Source of the DNA: Deltaproteobacteria bacterium
Lineage (GTDB): Bacteria; Desulfobacterota; Binatia; Binatales; Binataceae
DNA length: 45,102 nucleotides
Assembly (NCBI GenBank): GCA_021799555.1
Contig: JAJZAG010000002.1
Coordinates: 1 to 45,102 of the forward strand
Direction: 5' to 3'
Shown one piece after another: positions 8,295-15,433 of this stretch. Numbering within the stretch: the first letter of the stretch is position 1; each line of letters starts with the position of its first letter. A program made the translations under genes and the position numbers. The notes under the pieces are model-generated. The model worked only from the letters and a program-made list of their open reading frames with translations. It was not told the DNA's origin and did not search any database.

Positions 8295-8624
8295 ATGGGT
8301 ATGAGTCGAAGCGCACGGGGTAAAGTTATCCCGCTCAGGGAAGGCAGTATCGTTGAAGATGAAGCCGACTCGGCGCGTTCGCGTCTGTGGGATTCTCTTC
8401 AACCGGGTGACCCGCGGCCTTTTCCGACCGTCAATACGCTCCCGCGCCTGCCGGTCGCGATTCCTGACGAGATTCTCGATTATTACGGATGGGTCTTCTG
8501 TCAGGGAGGATTCCTTAATCTGCAGATGACCTTCGAACAATTTCTTGCCGTTGTGGCCGCTGTCAGCCCCTCGGGCTTGTGCCCGGAATATGACCCTTCG
8601 GAGTTGTCGGGCGCGATCGATTGA
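8295..8624 (+). CDS. small protein of unknown function
   Basis: A 109-residue soluble protein that I do not recognise. The start is chosen because GAGGAGG (8283-8289) sits five bases before the ATG; the frame is open a little further upstream. The first 25 residues are rich in Arg, Ser and Glu and are probably flexible. The middle has Pro-Arg-Pro-Phe-Pro-Thr and Ile-Pro-Asp-Glu-Ile-Leu. The C-terminal half, with Trp-Val-Phe and a Phe-Glu-Gln-Phe-Leu-Ala-Val helix, looks folded. No signal peptide or membrane segment is seen. It is a complete single-gene unit with its own promoter, strong ribosome site and terminator, which supports real expression. No function is proposed. Confidence 0.7.
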   Translation: MGMSRSARGKVIPLREGSIVEDEADSARSRLWDSLQPGDPRPFPTVNTLPRLPVAIPDEILDYYGWVFCQGGFLNLQMTFEQFLAVVAAVSPSGLCPEYDPSELSGAID

Positions 8625-8644
8625 ACTTAACTCTGGCCGCAGCC

Positions 8645-8690
8645 AAGCGCACCCGATTTCAGGGCGGTCGCCCGACGCGGTGCGCTTTTC
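8645..8690 (+). terminator. intrinsic terminator after the small gene
   Basis: A 9-bp stem AAGCGCACC/GGTGCGCTT encloses an inner hairpin GGGCGGTCGCCC and runs into TTTTCATTTT. It begins 20 bases after the stop codon of the gene at 8295. Confidence 0.75.
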
Positions 8691-8735
8691 ATTTTGGGGG
8701 CGAGCGGTAGCCTGGCTTGACAGCCAACCGGTGGG

Positions 8736-8755
8736 TTGATGTCGATCGACATCAA
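8736..8755. repeat. perfect 20-bp palindrome
   Basis: The two halves TTGATGTCGA and TCGACATCAA are exact reverse complements with no spacer. It lies between the terminator at 8645-8690 and the stop codon of the lipoprotein gene at 8764. A TTGACA hexamer lies at 8717-8722, just before it. It could be an operator or a 3' hairpin of the lipoprotein mRNA; the position does not decide this. Confidence 0.5.
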
Positions 8756-8763
8756 GATTGACC

Positions 8764-9444
8764 TCAGGGTGCAGAAGACGTCCCCTTGGTCGAGGGAAGC
8801 ATCGTGTCGCGAACCCAGATCGTCTGGACGCCGCTCAAGTCGCTCGCCGATGTAAGTCCGTTATCTTTGGCAATTTGTCGCCAGTTGTCTTCATTGCCGG
8901 TGGCCCGTTTGGCGAGCGCACGCAGGTCTTCACCCGGCAATAAAGCGAAGTTGACGCCGCCTTCGCGTGGAGTTGGCGATGGGGGCGGCAGCTTGGCGGC
9001 TAGCTGATCGAACTTGGTGAACAAATTAAGCCGCTTGGAGGGTAAATACGCCGCCAAGTCGGAATCGGGGATATCCTGAGTTTCCAGGTTCGCGACGATT
9101 CGGCTGGTGCGGGTACCGGTCGGAACAATCTCGATCACATAGCGATACTGCGGATTGAGACCGACCAGGCTTCCGAAAACTGAGGTATTTATATGCGCGG
9201 GGCGCCAATTCGTGACAACGTGGTCCTCGGGCCGAACTTCAAACAGCACTCCTTCACCGCGCAGCACGTCCTGTGTCATCACGAAAGTTTCCTGCGCGGT
9301 GTAGGGAGTATCATGCTGTTCGCCTTGGGCGGCTTCGCTTCCCCCACCGGCAGCGCCGTACGGTGCATACAGTGCCGCGCATCCAGCAATCATGAACGCC
9401 AGAAATCCGAGTATCGGCTTGGATAAATGTTTTGAGGCTCTCAT
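8764..9444 (-). CDS. LysM-domain lipoprotein
   Basis: A 226-residue predicted lipoprotein. The ATG at 9444 begins a short basic segment and a hydrophobic stretch ending in Ile-Ala-Gly-Cys (Cys near residue 21), a clear lipobox. Residues about 50-150 form a beta-rich domain with no recognised name. About 165-220 resembles a LysM module: Leu-Leu-Pro-Gly-Glu-Asp-Leu, then Ala-Thr-Gly, Trp-Arg-Gln-Ile-Ala and a Leu-x-Gly-Val-Gln-Thr-Ile-Trp ending. LysM modules bind peptidoglycan, so an envelope role is likely. The frame is open to 9528, but that part does not look coding. Confidence 0.72.
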   Translation of the reverse strand: MRASKHLSKPILGFLAFMIAGCAALYAPYGAAGGGSEAAQGEQHDTPYTAQETFVMTQDVLRGEGVLFEVRPEDHVVTNWRPAHINTSVFGSLVGLNPQYRYVIEIVPTGTRTSRIVANLETQDIPDSDLAAYLPSKRLNLFTKFDQLAAKLPPPSPTPREGGVNFALLPGEDLRALAKRATGNEDNWRQIAKDNGLTSASDLSGVQTIWVRDTMLPSTKGTSSAP

Positions 9445-9624
9445 GACCGCCGCACCGCTAATCAGGAAACCATGCGCTTGAGGTGTGCGCAAGAAGAGAG
9501 GTGAATAATCTTGAGACGAGCGCAACACTCCGGGGTGTGTACCATCGCTTCTCTCATTGCCGGACTGGACTGGTTCTCACGGATTGCGCCATTCGCGCGA
9601 GCAGGCTAATCAGATACTTCGCTA

Positions 9625-10986
9625 ATGGCTTCATCAGAAAATGGTTCCCCGCGGCACGTGATGGCGGTGGTCGGCGCTGCTACCGCAGGCTCGGAAATCG
9701 CCCGGATTCTTGCCCAGCGTGGCGCCTTGGTGGCGGTCTTCGAACAAAATCCGCGTCCGTACGGAAAGATTGAGGACGGTTTACCGCGATGGCACGTCAA
9801 GCAGCGGCGCGATGAGTACGCGGAAATCAATAGCCGCCTCGACCATCCTAATATCGCCTATGTTCCGCTGACAGCGCTCGGTCGAGACCTTGATTTCAAC
9901 GAGTTGCGCACCGGCTGGGGGCTATCGGGAATCGTGCTCGCACATGGTGCGTGGCGTGATCGTCCCTTTCCAGTGGAAGGCGCTGACCAGTTTATCGATC
10001 GCGGACTCGTCTATCAGAACAAGCTCATCTATTGGTTCAATCACTACAATGAAAAGGCTTACGTCGGCCCTCGCTACGAGATTACCCCGGGTGCAATCGT
10101 CGTCGGTGGGGGACTCGCCTCGATCGACGTCGTCAAGGTGCTGCAAATCGAGACGACGCTGCGGGCGTTGGCTGCGCGGGGAATTGCGGAAAGCATGCTT
10201 CGGCTTGAACGCGAAGGAATAGAGCCGGTGCTGGCCGCGCACGGCCTCAAATGGGCTGAGTTGAACGTCGCGCCGTGCCAGCTTTATTACCGGCGCCGGG
10301 TATTGGACATGCCCCTGTCCGACATTCCACCGGACGCACCGCCGAAGAGAGCTGAGGCGATGCGGTCCGCGCGCGCCAAGATTCTGGACAAGGCGATGCG
10401 CAAGTTTCTGTTCGGCTTCCGCGAGCTGCGCGCTCCCACGGGATTGATCGTGGAAGACGGAATGCTGGCCGGTGTCCGATTCAGCGCCACCGATGTGATC
10501 GAAGGGCAGGTCAGAATTGTCGCCGACGCGGTGGAGTCGCCGCGCGCAAAGTTAACCGTCAGTTCCATTGGCAGTATTCCCGAGCCGATACCGGGAATCG
10601 CGCAAAAGGGCGAGACCTACAGCTACGTAGATTCGAAAATCGGTCTCCTCATGGATGGCCCCACGGCCGTTTTTGCGGCGGGAAATGTGCTCACCGGCAA
10701 GGGAAATATCAAGGACTCGCTCGAAAGCGGAACCGAGGTGGGAACTCGCATCGCTGAAGCCTATCTGGGTCTGTCGGAAGAGAGCGTTGCGCTTGCCGAG
10801 GGTGCGCGTCACGTCGCGACGACGACGGGCGAGGCGATTGCCGACGCACTCTCCACACGGGCCAAGCTTGCGCCCGAAGCGGTTCAAGCGATCATGCGCC
10901 GGATTGAAGAGCGGCAGCGTGCGGTCGGCTATGCGGGCGACTACCGCGAGTGGATCGCAAAAGTAACCCCGCCCGACCTCGAGTAA
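9625..10986 (+). CDS. FAD/NAD(P)-dependent oxidoreductase
   Basis: A 453-residue flavoprotein. The first dinucleotide fold has Val-Val-Gly-Ala-Ala-Thr-Ala-Gly-Ser-Glu near residues 15-24, a variant of the FAD-binding Gly-rich loop. A second fold with Val-Val-Gly-Gly-Gly-Leu-Ala-Ser is near residues 158-165 and probably binds NAD(P). Ala-Ala-Gly-Asn-Val-Leu-Thr-Gly-Lys-Gly near 350 is the usual FAD-closing motif. The pattern resembles ferredoxin-NADP reductase and glutamate-synthase small-chain-like enzymes, with an all-helical C-terminal extension of about 70 residues. No iron-sulfur cysteines are seen. The electron partner is unknown. Confidence 0.8.
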   Translation: MASSENGSPRHVMAVVGAATAGSEIARILAQRGALVAVFEQNPRPYGKIEDGLPRWHVKQRRDEYAEINSRLDHPNIAYVPLTALGRDLDFNELRTGWGLSGIVLAHGAWRDRPFPVEGADQFIDRGLVYQNKLIYWFNHYNEKAYVGPRYEITPGAIVVGGGLASIDVVKVLQIETTLRALAARGIAESMLRLEREGIEPVLAAHGLKWAELNVAPCQLYYRRRVLDMPLSDIPPDAPPKRAEAMRSARAKILDKAMRKFLFGFRELRAPTGLIVEDGMLAGVRFSATDVIEGQVRIVADAVESPRAKLTVSSIGSIPEPIPGIAQKGETYSYVDSKIGLLMDGPTAVFAAGNVLTGKGNIKDSLESGTEVGTRIAEAYLGLSEESVALAEGARHVATTTGEAIADALSTRAKLAPEAVQAIMRRIEERQRAVGYAGDYREWIAKVTPPDLE

Positions 10987-11043
10987 GCGGAACTATCGCG
11001 GGACATAACGAGGTTCGGCTTCGCGCGGCCAGGCATCGCGAAC

Positions 11044-11415
11044 TTACTTTTGAAATTTGATCGCTGTTCCCTTTACAGATGTGCAGGTGAAACTGAGGAT
11101 ATTGTAGACTGGAATGAAACCGTAAAGGCTGGTCGAAGTCGTCACGTTCACCAGGGCGTCCGCTCCCGTGGGCGCTAACGCGCGATCGACGGCGGTTTGA
11201 ATATCCGAGTCACCCCAAGGCACCACCGCGATTATGAAGTAGCGACATGCCTGGCCCTGCGCCGGTCCGAGATCCTGAATGTTGTGCCCCGACTTCAAAA
11301 ATGCGACCGGGTCTACAGAGCTCTTTGTTATGACACCAAGGGATCCCACTGACACACAGCCCGCGAGCGAAAGTACCTCCACAAAAATCATTAAACGAAC
11401 TAAAGTTTGCTTCAT
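11044..11415 (-). CDS. TRL-like family lipoprotein
   Basis: A 123-residue predicted lipoprotein. A short hydrophobic signal ends in Leu-Ala-Gly-Cys (Cys20). The remainder fits the small TRL-like family: Gly-Ala-Asp-Ala-Leu-Val-Asn-Val in the middle and Tyr-Asn-Ile-Leu-Ser-Phe-Thr-Cys-Thr-Ser-Val-Lys-Gly-Thr-Ala near the end. Members have no firm function. The gene is convergent with the flavoprotein and divergent from glyA, so it is probably monocistronic. Confidence 0.75.
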   Translation of the reverse strand: MKQTLVRLMIFVEVLSLAGCVSVGSLGVITKSSVDPVAFLKSGHNIQDLGPAQGQACRYFIIAVVPWGDSDIQTAVDRALAPTGADALVNVTTSTSLYGFIPVYNILSFTCTSVKGTAIKFQK

Positions 11416-11619
11416 CGAGTGTTTTTTCCTGATTTCATGATACTACGCACTAAAATTTTTGCGGTGGGTCAGCCACTTATCTGCCAGCTGATCGTACTTG
11501 TCAACAAAAGGCAGAGAGAAACGGCCTTGGCGATGAGCGCAGTGGAACTGGTAGTCGCGTTTTGCCTCGTTCGGCGTCGGGCGCTACGCTCTCGGCAGTA
11601 ATCGCGCGCGAGGTGCGGT

Positions 11620-12867
11620 GTGGAAGAGCTGAGGAAATCCGATCCGGAAATTTACGATCTAATCGGCAAAGAAGAGCGCTACGAATTCGATTCAGTTCGG
11701 CTGATCCCGTCGGAGAATTACGCATCCGCCGCTGTCCTGGAAGCCACCGGCTCCATTCTGACCAACAAATATTCCGAGGGTTACCCCGGACGCCGCTACT
11801 ACGAGGGCCAGCGCTATATCGATACGCTTGAGAGTCTGGTGATCGATCGGGCCAAGGCCCTGTTTGGCGCCGAGCATGCGAATGTTCAGCCTTACTCGGG
11901 TTCGCCGGCGAATCTTGCGGTCTATTTTGGATTGGTGAAGCCGGGCGATACGATCATGGGGATGGCGCTTCCGATGGGCGGGCATCTGACCCACGGATGG
12001 AACGTCAGTATCACGGGCACCTTCTGGCGCTCCGTGCAGTACAACGTGGACCGCGAGACCCATCGGATTGATTACGACGCGGTGCGCGATCTCGCGCGGC
12101 GCGAAAGGCCGCGGATGATCGTCTGCGGGGCGACGGCGTACCCGCGCAAGATCGATTTCAAGGCGTTTGGCGAGATCGCGAAAGAGGTTGGGGCGCTGCT
12201 GCTCGCCGATATCGCGCATATCGCGGGCCTGATCGTCGGCGGACAGCATCCGAGTCCCGTTCCGTACGCTGACGCGGTTACCACCACGACGCATAAAACG
12301 CTGCGTGGACCGCGCGGCGCGATGATCCTGTGCCGCGGCGAGCATGCCGACGCGATTGACAAGGCGGTTTTCCCGGGACTTCAGGGCGGGCCGCATAACC
12401 ACACTACCGCCGCGATTGGAGTCGCGCTCAAGGAAGCGGCGACGCCTGAGTTCAGGGACTATGCCGCGCAAATCGTCCGCAACGCCAAGGCGCTGGCCGA
12501 AGAACTGCTCGCACGCGGATTCTCGCTGGTTTCAGGCGGCACTGATAATCATCTGATCCTCGTCGATCTGACCAGCAAGAAAGTTATTGGAAAGAAGGGC
12601 GCCAAGGCGCTCGACGCGGCCGGGATCGTCTGCAACTACAACACCGTTCCCTACGACCCGCGCAAACCTTTCAGCCCCAGCGGTTTGCGCCTTGGCACGC
12701 CGGCCGTGACCTCGCGCGGGATGCGCGAGCCCGAGATGAAGCAGATCGCCAAGTGGATGGACGAAGCGATCGCGCAAGCGGGCGACGAAGCCGCCCTCAA
12801 GAGAATTTCGGGTGAGGTTGCTGAGATGTGTCATCACTTCCCGGCGCCCGGTTTATCGATCCGCTGA
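11620..12867 (+). CDS. glyA: serine hydroxymethyltransferase
   Basis: A 415-residue PLP enzyme that interconverts serine and glycine and supplies one-carbon units to tetrahydrofolate. The length is normal. Ser-Glu-Asn-Tyr-Ala-Ser at 31-36, Gly-Arg-Arg-Tyr-Tyr-Glu-Gly near 57-63, and the PLP-lysine segment Thr-Thr-Thr-His-Lys-Thr-Leu-Arg-Gly with Lys226 are all present. The start is a GTG a few bases after GAGGTG. It is monocistronic or leads into the LLM gene 62 bp downstream, although that gene seems to have its own promoter. Confidence 0.97.
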   Translation: MEELRKSDPEIYDLIGKEERYEFDSVRLIPSENYASAAVLEATGSILTNKYSEGYPGRRYYEGQRYIDTLESLVIDRAKALFGAEHANVQPYSGSPANLAVYFGLVKPGDTIMGMALPMGGHLTHGWNVSITGTFWRSVQYNVDRETHRIDYDAVRDLARRERPRMIVCGATAYPRKIDFKAFGEIAKEVGALLLADIAHIAGLIVGGQHPSPVPYADAVTTTTHKTLRGPRGAMILCRGEHADAIDKAVFPGLQGGPHNHTTAAIGVALKEAATPEFRDYAAQIVRNAKALAEELLARGFSLVSGGTDNHLILVDLTSKKVIGKKGAKALDAAGIVCNYNTVPYDPRKPFSPSGLRLGTPAVTSRGMREPEMKQIAKWMDEAIAQAGDEAALKRISGEVAEMCHHFPAPGLSIR

Positions 12868-12893
12868 AACGCAGCGCGCGACTTTGCGGTTGC

Positions 12894-12922
12894 TTGACAT
12901 CGTGGCGGCACTGACGCGATAA
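12894..12922 (+). promoter_or_regulatory. possible promoter for a leaderless LLM gene
   Basis: TTGACA and CGATAA are spaced by 17 bp just before the LLM gene. Transcription would begin at or within a few bases of the ATG at 12930. That gene has no ribosome site, which fits a leaderless message. The -10 box is a weak match. Confidence 0.35.
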
Positions 12923-12929
12923 ACGCGCC

Positions 12930-14027
12930 ATGGCGACCACAAATCCAGCGAAGATCAAAATCGAGCGCGGCCTCAATTTTGGCGCTCCATACACGCCCGA
13001 CATGCAGCAGGCGGGCAAACGTCCCGAACCAACCTGGAGCACGATCGCGGCGCAGGTACGCGAGGCTGAAGCGCTCGGCTACGACGCCCTGATCGCCGTT
13101 GAAACCCAACACGATCCCTACCTGGGCCTCGCAATCGCCGCGATGGAACCGGCGAAGCTCGAGCTTGGAACCGGAATCGCTCTGGCGTTTACGCGCAGCC
13201 CCGTTGCCACAGCTTACACCGCGTGGGATCTGCAGCGCATGAGCGGCGGGCGCCTCATGCTCGGTCTCGGATCGCAGGTCAAGGGACACGTGACGCGCCG
13301 GTTCGGGATGCCGTGGTCGAAGCCTGCGCAACGCATGAAGGACTACGTCGGCGCAATGCGCGCGTGCTGGAAAACGTGGCAGACGGGAGAGCCGCTTAAC
13401 TTTCGCAGCGAGCACTACAACCTGTCGCTGATGACGCCGAACTTTTCGCCGCCGCCGCAGGAGCATCCGCATATCCCGGTCGCGATCGCGGCCGTTCAGG
13501 AACGGATGCTGCAAGTCGCGGGCGAGGTTTGTGACGGCGTACGTCTGCACGGGATTGTGACGCGCAAGTATTTGGATCAGATCGCGTTTCCAAATCTAAA
13601 GCGGGGCTTCGAAAAATCCGGACGGCCCGTTTCCGAATGGCCGAATTTCCAAATCTCGGGCGGCGGCTTTCTGGTCGCGGCAAAAGATCGCGACTCGCTC
13701 GCGAAAGCCGTCGAGACCACCAAATCAACTATCGCGTTCTATGGATCAACCCGCTCGTACCGGTCGAGCTTCGAGCTCGACGGATGGGGCAATACCGCCG
13801 ACGAACTGCATAAGCTCTCGGTGCAGCAAAAATGGCGCGAGATGGCAAAGCTCGTCACCGACGAGATGGTTCATGCATTTGCCGCGGTCGGAACATATGA
13901 CGAGATCGCCGCGGTGATGAAACGGCGCTTCGCCGGAATCAACCGCCTCGGCTTCGACATGCCGGTGCATAGCGACCACGATCGCGGCGCGCTAAAGGAG
14001 ATCCTGCAGGACTTAAGGCGCGAATAG
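12930..14027 (+). CDS. LLM-class F420-dependent oxidoreductase (TIGR03617-like)
   Basis: A 365-residue luciferase-like TIM-barrel protein. Typical features are Gly-Tyr-Asp-Ala-Leu after the first helix, an Ala-Phe-Thr-Arg-Ser-Pro strand, Arg-Met-Ser-Gly-Gly-Arg-Leu followed by Leu-Gly-Leu-Gly-Ser-Gln, and a C-terminal Gly-x-Tyr-Asp-Glu-Ile-Ala helix. The residue pattern fits the F420 branch, and the window contains an F420 biosynthesis operon. It would transfer hydride between F420 and an unknown substrate. It begins without a ribosome site. A lower-GC orphan gene follows 18 bp or more downstream. Confidence 0.88.
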   Translation: MATTNPAKIKIERGLNFGAPYTPDMQQAGKRPEPTWSTIAAQVREAEALGYDALIAVETQHDPYLGLAIAAMEPAKLELGTGIALAFTRSPVATAYTAWDLQRMSGGRLMLGLGSQVKGHVTRRFGMPWSKPAQRMKDYVGAMRACWKTWQTGEPLNFRSEHYNLSLMTPNFSPPPQEHPHIPVAIAAVQERMLQVAGEVCDGVRLHGIVTRKYLDQIAFPNLKRGFEKSGRPVSEWPNFQISGGGFLVAAKDRDSLAKAVETTKSTIAFYGSTRSYRSSFELDGWGNTADELHKLSVQQKWREMAKLVTDEMVHAFAAVGTYDEIAAVMKRRFAGINRLGFDMPVHSDHDRGALKEILQDLRRE

Positions 14028-14045
14028 TTCTCGCCGTTGATTCTG

Positions 14046-14735
14046 ATGCGAGGAAAAACGCATCGGCTGGGCCCCCAGCCAACGAGTGTCGCTATGAGCG
14101 CAGCCGCAGGATTTGAACGCTACTATTATGGTCGGAAAGTGGTTTTGGAGTCCGAATCATTTGAGGACGCGAACAAGAAAATCAAGAATTTGATTGACAG
14201 CCGAGGGGGAACAGGCCAAAGGCGCCGCTTTTACTACTCAGAGGGCGGTTCGCTATTGTGGAGCGAATACCAGTTCCTCTTCCTTTGCCAGCTGATTGAG
14301 TTCAAGACTGCGGAAGCCATCAGCGTACTGGCAAAGGTCCAACTGGTGTCGCCTGAACTCGTCGAGCACCTAAAACAAGGGAAGAGAGCGAATCCTGAGC
14401 GGAGCAAGAGCCCGCAGAGGCTGGTGTCGCCAGCCTCTCTCTTGGGGGATTTCCAGTTCAATTTGGGAAAATTGGCGAAAATAATCGATTCTGACGTCCG
14501 TCCGTTCCAAGGGAAAAAGAGGTTGCTTTCCCGGCTAAAAGCCTTCAACCGTGAAAGGAATACCTTCATTCATCGTTCTTTCAATAATAGTCCCAAATCC
14601 CCCAGCGAGTGCATCACGCATGGGCTCTTCATCGGCAAAAGGCTACTGCAATTGATAGACACGATGGCTGAGGGTCTTCTCGTGCCCGCTCTCGCGCAGA
14701 AAAGAGCGCAGCTGCGGCGGGTCGCTCGGCCTTAG
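14046..14735 (+). CDS. orphan protein with HEPN-like RNxxxH motif
   Basis: About 229 residues if the ATG at 14046 is used; an ATG at 14094 is another possible start, and neither has a good ribosome site. I do not recognise the family. Near the C-terminus a Lys/Arg-rich helix carries Arg-Asn-Thr-Phe-Ile-His, which matches the Arg-polar-x3-His pattern of HEPN RNases and related nucleases. The helices on either side are hydrophobic and basic. AT-rich Lys and Ile codons are frequent, unlike the neighbouring genes, which suggests transfer. No antitoxin or nucleotidyltransferase partner is adjacent. Its stop overlaps the stop of the convergent gene at 14732. Confidence 0.55.
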   Translation: MRGKTHRLGPQPTSVAMSAAAGFERYYYGRKVVLESESFEDANKKIKNLIDSRGGTGQRRRFYYSEGGSLLWSEYQFLFLCQLIEFKTAEAISVLAKVQLVSPELVEHLKQGKRANPERSKSPQRLVSPASLLGDFQFNLGKLAKIIDSDVRPFQGKKRLLSRLKAFNRERNTFIHRSFNNSPKSPSECITHGLFIGKRLLQLIDTMAEGLLVPALAQKRAQLRRVARP

Positions 14736-15430
14736 TGCGATGGATCAATATCCGACCACAGCCTGCGCATGAACTCGATATGCGTCTCGACTGCCCATAG
14801 CGTCTCGGGTGCGGCGCTCGCGGGTATCGCTTTGAAAATCGAGGCGGCGCTCGAATCGCCGTGGTCGCGATCAACTTTGACGTGGACCGAGAAGAACAGC
14901 AGCGCGGCGTCCGACAAGTGGTAGTTACGGCGCAGGCCGTCGATCACACGAACGTACGCGTCGGGGTTGAATAGCTCGGAGCCGAGGCTGATCCCGGCCA
15001 GCGTCACGTACCAGGGCTTCGATTCCGCAAGCCAGTACATCCAGTGGACCATCGCGGTCGCGTCGGGCGACATCCGGGCTTCGCACAAAGCATTGCGCGG
15101 AATTCCAATTGCCTCACCAAATTCGAGATAAAGCTCAGGATGCGACCGGCCGACGCCGGAGACACGCCCGAGTTCCTCTTCGATCAGGTTCTCGACGATC
15201 GCCTTGCGTGCGGGAAAGTCGTCGCACTTGGCGTAAATAAGTCCAAGGATATTGGCGTTATGCGCCTTATTGCCGATGTACAGTTGCGTCGCCCACCATC
15301 GTAGCTGCTCGAGTGAGAGTTCGCCGCGTTCAATTTTCTCGATTGTCGGATGAGACTTGAGCGTGCGATTGTTGCGCTCGAGTCTGGCGATCAGCGCCTG
15401 GAGCTCTCGAACTCCATCCTGCACGTCCAT
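14732..15430 (-). CDS. heme-oxygenase-like diiron oxidase (HDO/TenA-PqqC superfamily)
   Basis: A 232-residue all-helical protein of the TenA/PqqC/heme-oxygenase-like fold. Its likely metal ligands match the diiron HDO pattern. An acidic cluster Glu84-Glu86 is followed by His97 in Ser-His-Pro-Glu-Leu, then Glu152, then His183-x3-Asp187-x2-His190. HDO members such as UndA, SznF and CADD use O2 for N-oxygenation, C-C cleavage or decarboxylation. The gene starts 3 bp after the AMP-ligase stop; its ribosome site GAGGAG lies inside the end of the ligase. The pair very likely works on the same substrate. The exact reaction cannot be inferred. Confidence 0.8.
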   Translation of the reverse strand: MDVQDGVRELQALIARLERNNRTLKSHPTIEKIERGELSLEQLRWWATQLYIGNKAHNANILGLIYAKCDDFPARKAIVENLIEEELGRVSGVGRSHPELYLEFGEAIGIPRNALCEARMSPDATAMVHWMYWLAESKPWYVTLAGISLGSELFNPDAYVRVIDGLRRNYHLSDAALLFFSVHVKVDRDHGDSSAASIFKAIPASAAPETLWAVETHIEFMRRLWSDIDPSH

Positions 15431-15433
15431 GCT

